Assembly (NCBI GenBank): GCA_903813345.2
Contig: CAIIXF020000011.1
Location: 5,110,571-5,170,570 of the forward strand
Reading direction: 5' to 3'
Source: Owenia fusiformis
Taxonomy: Eukaryota > Annelida > Polychaeta > Sabellida > Oweniidae
Length of the DNA: 60,000 nucleotides
Shown here: positions 22,207 to 33,167 of the stretch, in pieces
Position numbering within the stretch: position 1 is the first letter of the stretch
Layout: every line of letters starts with the position of its first letter
Notes under the pieces: generated by a model
Seen by the model: the letters and a program-made list of their open reading frames with translations, nothing else
What the model was told of the DNA's origin: nothing
The model's database searches: none
Translations under genes and position numbers: made by a program

Positions 22207-22834
22207 GGCATCAGTGAAGTTTGAATGTATTTTGTTACCAGTACTAAGTTTGCAAACATGCATGTCAACCATGGCCAATCAGAAGAGTGCACCCCTTCTA
22301 TATGATAATATAAACCCTTCCTACACCTTGGTTTAGCTTTGGATCACTATGCTATCACTATGTGGCAGAAATGCATTCTAATTGGATATAAATGATCACA
22401 TGACCTTAGTTCACCTTAGTTCAGGAGATGGCATGCCAAAATGTAAAATCTGTATTAGGCCTAGTAGGTTAGGTTTAAATCAAGAAAGCAAAAAATTCGT
22501 AACCGGGAAGTTCATCCATTTTGTTACATTGACGTTCCGTCAAAGTAGCTAGTTGTGGAACAGTGATTATGGCATTCGGTATAACGCCTTTCGGTACAAT
22601 GCGCGTCGGTACAATGCGCGTCGGTACAGTGTATAGTGGGTTTCGGTATAATCATGGGCTTTCAATTAGAAGGGTATGCAACTCTGTATAATAACATGAG
22701 ACCTTCAAAATGAGCAATGCCATGCTTCCCTTTTATGGTTATATTTCAAAAAGTATTAGATAAATGTATATGTTTTAGTATTATTTTGAATAAAAATCAA
22801 TTTTCAATATGATTTAAGCATAAAATATATTCAA
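22207..22834. other. Non-coding stretch with small minisatellite
   Basis: No gene. The array of CGGTACAATGCGCGT units at 22571-22652 is a relative of 18128-18222. Confidence 0.5.
22571..22652. repeat. Second CGGTACAATGCGCGT minisatellite
   Basis: Five to six units near 15 bp, with the same GGGTTTCGGTATAAT edge as the 18128-18222 array, show the family is dispersed. Confidence 0.65.
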
Positions 22835-23729
22835 CACGGGCTACTAGAGTTTCCACGTATATGGAGTATGACCGGTTCTTAGGCTACGAATATGACCTGT
22901 TTTGGAAAGTCATGAGAGGCACAGCTGCTTAAAAATGGAAAATAAAGGTTAAATTCTATATTATCCTTTTTGAAATTGTGTTTGTTGAATATAGTTTATG
23001 CTGTATTTAATAGTAGGTAACAAAAAATGTTAAACATGAGCTATTTTAGCTGTAACTGTTCATAATGGAATATCAATCAGAAAATACAGATTTCTCGCCT
23101 TAGCAACAGCAACAATCAATATCACAGAAGAAAAAAACAAATCCCAAACCTTTTTATGGCTAACCTGAACAAGATCTCCAAATCTCAGTTTATATGATCC
23201 CCCGTAGAGAGTGAGCAAGAGAAGGATTTATCTTTTCCCAGAGGATACGCTTGTGAAATGTCGTGGAAGACATTTCACAACCGTATTCTCCAATAATGGG
23301 GCACCACTGACATTCGTATTCTCAAAAATTCAAAGATGTATCATATTTGGACAGAGCAGGCTAAATTATTTAAAATATTCATGACTAATTCGTAGATCTA
23401 GCTATATATTATACATAAGATGTGTCATCCTCTTCGGAGTTGCGTTGTGTTACACAAAAACATGATCAAAGATGCTGGGAACTAGGATTTTACGGCTTCA
23501 ATCTAATCATTTATACGTTTTCTCTTGATTAAGGCCCCTTGTGATATGCCTGGCATCATAAGTATACCAAGTATCATTCATTGACCAAGTAGGATAAAAA
23601 GAAAACGTTCGAAAGTGTTCATAAAAAGCAAGTACTCACCTCGTCTGTTTATAGGAACAGAAATACGGTCACACTCGTAAGCTTAGAACCGGTCATACTC
23701 AATATACGCGGATACTCTAGTAACCCGTG
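22835..23729. mobile_element. 895-bp element, CAC-starting TIRs, 5-bp TSD
   Basis: The left end CACGGGCTACTAGAGTTTCC and the reverse complement of the right end CACGGGTTACTAGAGTATCC begin terminal inverted repeats of about 65 bp, roughly 87% alike by eye. TTCAA flanks both sides (22830-22834 and 23730-23734). Subterminal repeats of ATGACCGGTTC type are present. No transposase is visible. Inside lies a strong hairpin at 23251-23280. Confidence 0.75.
23251..23280. repeat. Perfect 12-bp hairpin inside the 895-bp element
   Basis: TTGTGAAATGTC pairs exactly with GACATTTCACAA across a GTGGAA loop. Pairing continues outward with one mismatch (GAGGATACGC with the complement of CCGTATTCTC). Confidence 0.6.
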
Positions 23730-23734
23730 TTCAA

Positions 23735-26320
23735 TATCAGGCCCGTAAGACACCTTTCTCAAAGGGGGGTGCGGTTTTTAGCTTACTAAAGAGAATATAA
23801 AATTGTCAATTTTTTTGCCGCGTAAATCAAATCGCGTAAGTCAGAGGGGGGGGGGGGGGGCTCAGTTACTCCCTATATTGGTTTGGAATTAACAAATGCA
23901 ACTTCCAAACGTTCCAATTGTTTTGTGGGGGGGGGGGGTGTGAGGAGTGGTCCACTCCCCCTAGAAAATTTTACAGTTTTGAGATGCTATTTGGTGCTTT
24001 CTGGGCACTTTCAAAGTGTAAGTTTCCAAGTAGTACGCCACCACCATGGGAATAAGAGTTGAGTGAATAAACAACCGAGCATTTAGAGGGGTCTGGGGGT
24101 TCTCCCCCAGGAAAATTTTGAAATTTGGTTGTATTTGGAGCGAATTTGCAACCATCTGGTACGCCTGTGCGTTATGAGTCAATAAGAAAAATGTGTATTT
24201 TTTTCAAATTCTTTTGGGGGTGTCAAAGTCAATGAGAGGGTGAAGTGGGGTGTGGTGCCAGTAGGGGAGCAAGGGGTTGTCCCCCAGAAACATTGACCAT
24301 ATCAAGGTGCTATTTCATGATGTCTGGGCACTTAAAAAATGTCTGAGACAATACATGAAATTCAGAATATTTTCTTTTGTTTTGTGGGGGATGTGAGGGG
24401 TGGCTAACTCTCCTAGAAATTTTTACAATTTAAAGATGATATTTGGTGCTTCTGGGCACTTTTAAAGTGTATTAGTCAATAAAAACATTGAAAAACAATC
24501 ACAATTTTCAAATTTTGGGGGTGTCAAAGGGGGGGGGGGGGGTGCCAGAGGGGGAGGTGGGGCTGGGGTGCCAGAGGGGGAGCAAGTGTTTGTCCCCCAT
24601 ATCAAAATTTACGATATCAAGGTGCTATTCGATGAAGTTTGGGCACTTTAAAAGTGTCTGTGCCTAAAAGTGCCTATTTCCCAAGAAAATTTTACAATTT
24701 TAAGATGCTATTTGGTGCTTTCTGGGCACTTTAGTCAATAAAGTCAATAAAAAAAATTTAAAATTTTTTTTTTTTTGGGGGGGGGGTGTTAAGAGGCTGC
24801 CAGAGGGCGAGGTGGAGTGGGGATGCCAGAGGGCGAGTAAGTGTTAGTCTTCCAGAATCATTAACTTTATCAAGGAGCTATTTGATGATTTCTGGGCAAT
24901 TTAAAAGTGTCTGAGACAATACATAAAACAAATTCAGAACTTTTCCATTGTTTTGTTTGGGGTGTGAGGGGTGGCCCACTCCCCCTAGAAAATTTTATAA
25001 TTTTACAACGTTTCTGGGCACTTTCAAAGTGTATTTTGGGGGTGGTCAAGGGGGGGGGGGTGCCAGAGGGGGGTCAAGGGGGGGGGGGGGCGCCAGAGGG
25101 GGGGGGGTCTATGCAAGTGCAAGAGGGGGAGCAAGTCCCCCAGAAACACTAACTATATCAAGGAGCTATTTGATGATGTCTGGGCACTTTAAGGTCTCAT
25201 GGAAGTTAACAGGAAGTGACAAAACAAAAAATGACAAAGCCATGCTGGATTTTGAAAAATTTTTGAACCAAGATAACAGAGTTCTGTTTGGACCTCCAGT
25301 CAGTTTAACTAGTTCCACATATCATTTACATGACCAGGAACACAGTTGAAATGGTCAGAATGACCATAAACATGATAGAATAACCTTTTCAGCCCTCTGA
25401 AAATGTGACTAAAAAATAGCTAAGAGTAGGTGCTCAGGAAAGGTGCTCAGGAACAGAATATTTTGACTTTTTCAGAAAATGGGCCCAATATATTGCTCTA
25501 AATGATACAATTCAAAAAAATTTGATATCATTCTTAGAAAAAGAAAAAATTGAAAAAAACTGAATTGAAAATCGATCTATTTTCCTTTTTACTACAGCCA
25601 TTATTGTTTCAGACGATTTTTTAAAATTTCAAAGATTGTGTCATTTAGAGCAATATATTGGACACATATTCTGAAAAAATCAAAAGATTCTGTTCATTGA
25701 CCTTTCCTGAGCACCTACTTTTAGCTATTTTTCAGCTTGTTTTGTCATTTCCTGGAAAGTATCATTACATTGTCTTCTTTTAGAATATCTGGTAGGAGTT
25801 CAATGGGAACTCCAGGAAATTCTGATATTTCACAATTTCTATTTTTCCAAATTTTCTTTCAAAGTTTCCAGACAACACAGGAGTTACCAGTGACCTGTTT
25901 CCAGGTTTACTAAAAGTAGACAGTGTAATGATAGTTTCCTGAAAAAAGCAAGGAAATACACACATGCCTTCATACTTAATTTTGTACCAGAAAATAACAT
26001 GTGCAGGTATAGCAATTTTTTACCAAAATGTTACTTTCCAGCTGAACCTTAAAAGTGTCTGAGACAAAACACTAAAATAAATTTAGAACTTTTCCATTGT
26101 TTTGTGGGGGGGGGGGGGGGTGTGAGGGGTGGCCAATACCCCTAGAAAATTTTACAATTTTAAGATGCTATTTGGTGCTTTCTGGGTACTTTCAAAGTGT
26201 ATGAGTCAATGAAAAAAAAATTACAAAAAAAATATTTTTCAAAAAAAATTTCTAATTTATTTTGGGGGGTGACAAAGGGGGGTGCGGTCGCACCCATCGC
26301 ACCCCCCCCATCTGACGGCC
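23735..26320. repeat. G-run-rich tandem repeat region
   Basis: Diverged units carry TTGTTTTGTGGGGG, CCCCCTAGAAAATTTTACAA, TGCTATTTGGTGCTTTCTGG, GGGTGCCAGAGGGGGAG and AAGTGTCTGAGACAATACAT in the same order. TTGTTTTGTG starts near 23919, 24377, 24951 and 26098. Spacings of about 460 and 575 bp are regular apart from the last, which holds a transposon insertion (25193-26048). G-runs of ten or more sit near 23847, 23928, 24532, 24780, 25050, 25079 and 26107. Confidence 0.65.
25193..26048. mobile_element. TTAA-flanked insertion in the tandem repeat
   Basis: The neighbouring repeat units read GGGCAATTTAAAAGTGTCTG without interruption. Here the same sequence is split after GGGCACTTTAA (25189-25192 TTAA) and resumes at CCTTAAAAGTGTCTGAGAC (26049-26052 TTAA). 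The inserted piece starts GGTCTCATGGAAGTTAACAG and ends with a diverged mirror of that end. Its core is the same palindrome as 27258-28015. TTAA duplication is typical of piggyBac-type insertion; no transposase is encoded. Confidence 0.7.
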
Positions 26321-27253
26321 CTGAATATCATGTAAAAGTAAACAAAAAAGACCCGAATAAGAATAAGAGCTATCAAGATGTTCTCTTCCAGTATTGCATT
26401 GTGGGTAATTATTCAAGAACACATTCCAATAAAAACACAATTTGTGGGAGAATGTTCACTTTCTGTATTGTCATAATTATGATGAATTCCATTTTTTATT
26501 AAATTATCAACATATATGTAGATAATCATGTTTTTATTTTTGAGTTATTTCTTTATATCATCAATAAAAAGTACAAAATTTGAAAACCAAGGCAATGCTT
26601 ATGTATGAAATATGGCGGGAAGTTGCCTACCCTTCTAGGTAAGAACTTAGTTTCAGGATGAAGGTTATGTTCAGGGGAACGCAGAAATATAGTCATTGCA
26701 TGAGCTACGTCGTTCAAAAATGGCGATATGTACCCCAAAACTTGAATCTTGTGAATTTTTTCAATATTTTTCAATGAAATACTGTAGTGACACCATACGA
26801 ACACTTCCGGTTAGAAACTTCCGGTAACAAAAATAATATTTGGCGAAAGCAACTCGCTGAAATTAGTGAGTGAAACAGTGAAATAAACACTTGGAATCCA
26901 GCAACAAGTGTCCAGACGATAACATATAAAGAGAGCGAGAAAGATATACAATTGGTTGATAGTGTATTTCAAATTCAATGAAGTAACCACAAGTTGCACA
27001 ACACTGAACTTTTCCTGGCCTGATGTCGTTATGACTGTATGAGAGTTTACAATTGTTCACGAAGCTAAGGTACAGTGGCACTCTGATTTATTTCAGGACC
27101 TCATTATTCCCATAACGATACCTGAAGTTGAGAGAAAACGCCCTTGTTCATACTTACTTCTTCTTCTTCTTAGTCCTTTTCAGTGTTCCTTATAAGGTGT
27201 TCCGGGATCACTTTGGCATTATTATGCTGCCTTTGATCACTTGTTGCTGTTTT
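26321..27253. other. Non-coding stretch
   Basis: Short frames only; no recognisable gene or repeat boundary. Confidence 0.4.
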
Positions 27254-27257
27254 TTAA

Positions 27258-28015
27258 GGTGCTATGGAAGTTAACAGGAAATGACAAAACAGGAAGTGAC
27301 AATTTTTTTTGCATTTTTAGATATTTTTGGAATAAAAATAACAGAGTTCTGGTTTGACCTCCAGTCAATTTAACTATTTCCACATATCATTTACATGACC
27401 AGGATCACAATGTGCATGGTCAGAATGACCCTAAACATGTTGAAATAACCTTTTTAGCCCTTTGAAAGTGTGACTGAAAAAAAGCTAAAAGTAGGAGTGT
27501 AGGGATAGTCACTGAACAGAATCTTTTGAATTTTTCAGAAAATGTGCCCAATATAATGCTCTAACTAGTACAATCTTTGAAATTTTAGAAAATTGTCTTA
27601 AACAAAAATGGCAGTCATAAAAAGGAAAATAGATCGCTTTTCAAATCAGTTTTTTCATTTTTTTTTCTTTTTCTATGAATGATATCAAATTTTCAAAGAT
27701 TGTATCATTTAGAGCAATATATTGGGCACATTTTCTGAAAAATTCAAAAGATTCTGTTCAGTGACCTTCCCTACGCTCCTACTTTTAGCTTTTTTTCAGT
27801 CACACTTTCAAAGGGCTAAAAAGGTTATTTCATCATGTTTAGGGTCATTCTGACCATGCACATTGTGATCCTGGTCATGTAAATGATATGTGGAAATAGT
27901 TAAATTGACTGGAGGTCAAACCAGAACTCTGTTATCTTTATTCAAAAAATATCTAAAAATGCAAAAAAAATTGTCACTTCCTGTTTTGTCATTTCCTGTT
28001 AAGTTCCATAGCACC
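27258..28015. mobile_element. Complete TTAA-foldback element, 758 bp hairpin
   Basis: GGTGCTATGGAAGTTAACAG at 27258 is mirrored by CTGTTAAGTTCCATAGCACC ending at 28015. TTAA stands on both sides (27254-27257 and 28016-28019). The arms stay complementary for about 350 bp each, to a centre near 27640 rich in T and A, so either strand could fold into a very long hairpin. No coding capacity. This is the reference copy for the family seen at 6782, 21035 and 25193. Confidence 0.8.
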
Positions 28016-28248
28016 TTAAACTCATGTACTAAAAATATCACTTGTACTTTTCACTTGTGCTTATTTTACTTCTGTTGGGAGAGAGAGCGCTAAAACTTGT
28101 TATCTAACGTAGTCTAAAATGCAAGTGTTTTTCCATTAAAATGAGATGTTAAAATAGAGTCGCTATCTCATTCGAGTTAAAAATAAGTTATTAAAATCTC
28201 TTGGATTTCTGTATAAATGCCTGCAGGCATTTCATACTTACTTACTTA
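28016..28248. other. Spacer between two elements
   Basis: AT-rich sequence with no feature seen. Confidence 0.4.
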
Positions 28249-28392
28249 GGCCAAACAAAAATATATGTCTGTTTCCTGCTCCATGTATTTTCAGATTAGG
28301 GTAGGTAGGTAGGAGGATTATTTTATTTTTCATTAAAATTTTACTCAATTTTTTTTAGGGTAGGTCAGTCAGAAAAATATTTTATCTTATGT

Positions 28393-28443
28393 TTTTTGTC
28401 ATCTCTTCGTTTTGTCATTTGCTCTTAACTGCCATGAGACCGT
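28393..28443 (-). repeat. Isolated end of the TTAA-foldback family
   Basis: Reverse complement reads GGTCTCATGGCAGTTAAGAG and continues AAATGACAAAACGAAG, matching the left end of the 25193-26048 insertion. No partner end is evident close by. Confidence 0.45.
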
Positions 28444-28970
28444 AATTCATCATGCAATCTATTATCATTTGATCCGTACTTACTTAAAACCTTCAGATAT
28501 TGAACTAAATAAACAACTTGGTCAGGGTTCGAACTTAACTTTCTCACCTGGTATTGAAAATTGTTACGTAAGATTTTTTCTAGGTAACTAAATACCAAAG
28601 TAAGGTAGTTGTTATTATCGATTGAAATTGTTATTATCGCGATAAAACAAAGTTTTCCTTTACACTAGGCCTATATAATAATAAACAAGTCTATTGATCT
28701 GTTGATCTATTATCAATTTTATTCCACCATAACATTCGAAACTTCTGGATAAAGGCCTTCATGGACATCAAATATCAGTATATTTAGCACTGGATCAGCA
28801 GAGGTTACAAAGTTGTCATCATATTAATATATGCCTCAAAAATATAATTTTTCTGACTCAAAAATAAACAGAATCAGCTTTAGAAGACCTTAGAAGAATA
28901 TTTTTAATTCAATGAAACAATTCAGAGAAAACTTGTCTCTGTGAGAACATAACATTTTCATCTGGTACAT

Positions 28971-29200
28971 TGGAATTCCCTCTCCCAGAGTATCATTGAT
29001 GCCACGTCAGTTTCCCACTTCAAAACCCTCCTGGACAAGGCATGGTACTCAGATCTTTACAAATAGCCACTAGTGAAATGAGTGAGCAATAATCAGTTCC
29101 CTACCCTAAATTCAGTTTTAATTTTAATAGATCAGATGGGAGAACATTACAGGGTATAAAGCCTCCACCCCTCCTAAACTTGATAATGATGATGATAAGT
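28971..29200 (+). pseudogene. 3' tail of a CR1/jockey-type LINE
   Basis: The frame 28971-29066 reads WNSLSQSIIDATSVSHFKTL then LDKAWYSDLYK and a stop. This is the typical C-terminus of CR1/jockey-group reverse transcriptase ORFs (WNSLP...V..s.s...FK..LD..W). A short 3' region ending in ATGATGATGAT repeats (about 29185) resembles the 3' tail of such elements. Severely 5'-truncated and dead. Confidence 0.6.
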
Positions 29201-29823
29201 CATGTGATCAGATCAAACTATGATAGACCAATCATGTGGTCTAAACATTCAAATTCAAATTTCCCACTATAAACATTCCTAAGTGAAAGGTCAGGCTGAT
29301 TTATGCAAATATCTGTTGTGTTTTCGGGTTTCCCTCCCCAAGATTTTATTTTTCTTATTTCAAATCTGCATGGTAAAATGGGAATTGCAAATTTTATTGA
29401 AGGGGGTGAAACCCGAAACCAAGTTAGCACTTAGTGTTATAGATGTCTCCCTAGCAATTGCTAGACCCCTCTGGGAGTTGATTGCGGGCCTCTATTTTGA
29501 AGAGCAAAAATGGCGAACTTTTCAAGAAAATAAACAATATTTCCTGTGTTTCAAGTGTTTTGGGGGCCCTAACGATAATATTACTGCAAATGTTCCAGGG
29601 TATGAGCAATATGGACACCTGGGCCTGATGTGAGTAAAACATTTCAGAAGGAAATGTATTGTTTCAATCGAGTAGGGCCAGAGATAGAATATTTTATTTT
29701 TCAGTGTACTAAAAAATGTCTTAGGGTCGGGGGTTCAAACTAGGGTCGGTCGGGGTTCCGGAAACGGACATATATTTTTGTTTGGCCTTAGGTCAAAAGC
29801 CTTCTTTTTATTCCAGCTTTGAG

Positions 29824-30940
29824 TTAGTATGTATCCATAGATCCCGGCCAGATTCTTTTGTAGTAGGATCAGTAGCTCAATAAATATTCCTCAAGATGAG
29901 ACACCTCAGAAAATTTCAAATTTTAAAATGACGATTATGGAGACATTTCTGAAAAATAAGAGACAAATCATACCTCATTCGAAGCATCTTGTTATTCTTT
30001 AACTTTTTTATCATCAATGACCGTTATTCAAGCAATGCTGCGTTGATAAGAGGCCAAAACAGTGATCATTTATCGCCGGACTCTTGTCTGTCCAAATCTG
30101 AATGGTGCTCCCGTGGTTTCAGAAATGTGACGTCATCATTACAATGATATTTGGACACACAAGAGTCCGGATCTCGTGAAAAATATTCGCCGTATTAAAA
30201 GTAAAATAACTGCATCCATAGGTTATTTACTCGAACTAAACAAGCAGAAATAGAAAGATGAAGATCTCAGCTATAAAATAAGTGCAAAATCTGTCATGGG
30301 GAAGCAGGTACCATTTTGTATAAGGACATTTTTAAATGGTGGTCATATTTTTTTGAAATTTTCAAATTTAGTGTCGTATCTTGTGAATTATTCTTTGAGC
30401 CTATGAGATCCTACTACAAAACGATCTGGCCAATATCTGTGTATGTATCCAACAGACCGAATATAATATTTGGTCTGTTATGATTGATATATTTCCTGTG
30501 GAAATCGCGGTGATATTTTTTGCACATAAATTTCTCGTTTATTACACGAATGTTCACCTTGAAAATTGGTGAATATGTTGAAGATAGACTATATCCTATT
30601 TAGTCTGAATTATATTCAGACTATAAGGCACCTATGTTAAAGTTTGGCAATTCAAATTATTTGTTTACATAGGAAGTGCTATTCAAAATGGCCGATTGTG
30701 TAAAATTAATTTGCACATTTGTTACTTCAACTAGCTTTATTTCCACTTGACAATATGCTGTGTTACTTTTTATTGCATTTAGTTGTACCTTACTATTTAA
30801 TTGACATTTTGTAATGTTTATTCTATTGAATAAATGGTTCCTCTAATTTATTTTGTGCAAAAAATTTCACTGCAATTTCCACAGGAAAGTAGTACATCAT
30901 AACAGACTGACTTCTAGTCAGTCTGTTGGATACATACTAA
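29824..30940. mobile_element. Composite foldback, ends TTAGTATGTATCCA
   Basis: TTAGTATGTATCCA at 29824-29837 is matched exactly by TGGATACATACTAA at 30927-30940. Internally there are two foldbacks. GGCCAGATTCTTTTGTAGTA (about 29848) pairs with the segment near 30407-30432. The segment 30441-30525 pairs with about 30855-30937 (both contain TTTCCTGTGGAAAT). A third GTATGTATCC stands at 30441. The layout suggests two related elements back to back. Confidence 0.55.
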
Positions 30941-31737
30941 TGTTGAAGAGATGTTCATCTTAAACTAGAAGCAAAAATATTTGTATAAGGCGGGTACAAG
31001 TTGATATAAAATAATGAAATGTTCAGACTCACCAAAACTTCAGGATGTGTTCATAAGTAGATCGCGAAATCAATGTCAAGGACGTTTGAGTTCACGAGAT
31101 CCAAACGAGATATGCAAATTTTTGAACTTTGACAACATATGACCACTTGATTACCTCGGCCTTCTTCATGAATATTTCCGCTCTATTTACTATAAATGAC
31201 GAACATTAATCGGGATAATGATAATAAATGACTAGATCTAATAAATTCCCGCACAAATGGGATTTATCAATACGCTTTCGTAATGTTGCTCCGTCCGCTC
31301 CACGTGTTCTTTGTTTACAAATAGACTGACGTCACTGGCTACATCTCGTTTATCGTGAGAATTGGCATTGCCAAAATGGCTTGACCTAATCAATGGCTTC
31401 GCTACAAGAAGCGTCTGTACATTTTATGAATATCTTCAGTAAGAGGACAATATACGAAAAAATAATATTGTAAGTTCTTTATAAGGTAATCATTTTATCA
31501 TTAAACAAACTTATTTGTAACATTTATACAACACCACATTTTACAATAGATGACTTACAGTCTGAATTTATTCAGACGAAGGATACAGTCTAAGCTTTGA
31601 GTGATTGTTTACAGACGCACTGATATTCAATATTTGTAAATCATGGTGACACACGCACAGTTGTTATGGCACAATTATATGCAGAATATCAGCTTATATC
31701 CCTGTTCTAATCGATTGTTATATATATTTTAATTTAG
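30941..31737. other. Non-coding stretch
   Basis: Nothing recognised; short hairpins of the CAGTCTGAATTTATTCAGAC type occur near 31558. Confidence 0.4.
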
Positions 31738-32010
31738 TTAACAACCGCGATTCTATTTTACAAAATGGCAGATATCTGGGTAGTCATTAGCTCTACAATG
31801 AATAACTCAATAATCCACTAGTCTAAAGAGGAAATTCCTCGAGTAAGTTCATACAAGAAAGCCCTAACAACCGCGACGTCAGATTTTATTTTACAAAATG
31901 GCAGATATTTGGGCAGTCAATGAATAACTCAATAGTGATCTCTTTGTTCCTTTTTCCTTGCAAAGTATGTGCAAGTAATTTGAAAAGAATGCTAATTTAG
32001 ATATTTATGA
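31738..32010. repeat. Repeat block duplicated at 34815-34962
   Basis: AACAACCGCGATTCTATTTT and the following ACAAAATGGCAGATATCTGG occur near 31740 and near 34815, almost identical. A diverged tandem copy lies at 31865-32010 and continues with CTTTGTTCCTTTTTCCTTGC, as does the 34815 copy. Confidence 0.65.
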
Positions 32011-32189
32011 TGCTATTGGCCAGTTTAGGCCAAAATTGAGGGCTCCAATTGATCAAAATGGTGGACATATTGAACGTTTGTTTATGAAAATAATGTTGAC
32101 ATAAAACTTGGTTTTTGCAAGATTTGGAAAACCCGTTTTGAAACGAAAATGACGTCATTTATATTATAGACGCTGATTGACAGACATTA

Positions 32190-33041
32190 GAGAGATTTCG
32201 CACATAAGTGAAAGTACAACTTATACGTATACGTATAGTTTAAAGGGTCATGTCGAACTATTGTATTTACTAAAATCAATTTTAAATTGTACTTAATGGA
32301 ACATGACTAATTCCGTTATAGAAAAGCTCCAACTAGAGACTATGAATGCACTGTCATCTGCACGTGTAGATTATGCACATTATAATTAAATGCTTGTTTC
32401 CGTGTCCTTGTAGTTGTAGTGTATTATAAACACGATCCTTTAAAGGGAGTCATGATTCTTTAAAGTGAGTCATTACATAAACAAGTTGATTATTTCAATG
32501 TTTTCATGATCAGTATAAGTTCAATGAACTTACAAAACGGTATATTTACATAGATGATAACGTATACAGTTGGATCTCCGTATAAAGATTTGCCTACATG
32601 TGTGTGGAACAATTGACCGCAAGCATTTTTTAGAAATAATTGGCTGAGTGGGAACATTATCCAATCAAATACTTTAACCATCAATTTGAAACACCAATCA
32701 GACCAGTAGGTTCTAGCAGTTCCTAGAAACGACCCATTCAGTAGCTCAACATATGACATACAGGGTGTTTCATAACGAGCATCTCCAAAAAGTCAATTTG
32801 AGAAGAGATGGGTCTATAACATATGTACTATATATATGAGCCTATTTTATTCTAGACAAACACATTTGGATCAACTAAACACGCTACAATTCAAGAAAAT
32901 ACAAATGGCATCCCTTTGACCTGTATTTATTACAGTCCGAGAAGATCTTTCCTGATGAAAAGCTCACATTATGAAACACTTTGTACGTTTACCTATAAGT
33001 ATACGTTATAAGTTGTATTTTCACTAGGTGCGAAATCTCTC
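32190..33041. mobile_element. 852-bp TA-flanked inverted-repeat element
   Basis: GAGAGATTTCGCACATAAGT at 32190 is mirrored by the segment ending TGCGAAATCTCTC at 33041, with arms of about 50 bp containing ACAACTTATA and CGTATAC. TA stands outside both ends, as for Tc1/mariner-type insertions. A smaller element (32761-32983) is nested near its right end. No transposase is visible. Confidence 0.6.
32761..32983. mobile_element. 223-bp Tc1/mariner-type MITE nested in 32190-33041
   Basis: CAGGGTGTTTCATAA at 32761 is mirrored by TTATGAAACACTTTG ending 32983, flanked by TA on each side (32759-32760 and 32984-32985). Confidence 0.6.
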
Positions 33042-33167
33042 TATTATAATAAATTTGAACTTATGATATACTTATTTTTTTATATTTAAAATTTTTTATC
33101 ATATCATTTTAAAATTTTACAATTACAATACAATGTTTCTTTTATCAAGTTCTATTTTAAAATTATG

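Larger units (their letters stand above)
28249..29787. mobile_element. Harbinger-like element, 1.5 kb, TTA duplication
   Basis: GGCCAAACAAAAATATATGT at 28249 is mirrored by ACATATATTTTTGTTTGGCC ending at 29787, flanked by TTA on both sides (28246-28248 and 29788-29790). The GG-starting end and the 3-bp TTA duplication fit the PIF/Harbinger superfamily. The interior has GTAGGTAGGTAGG-like and GGTCGGTCGGGG blocks next to the ends and a LINE 3' fragment (28971-29200). There is no transposase, so it is non-autonomous. Confidence 0.65.
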
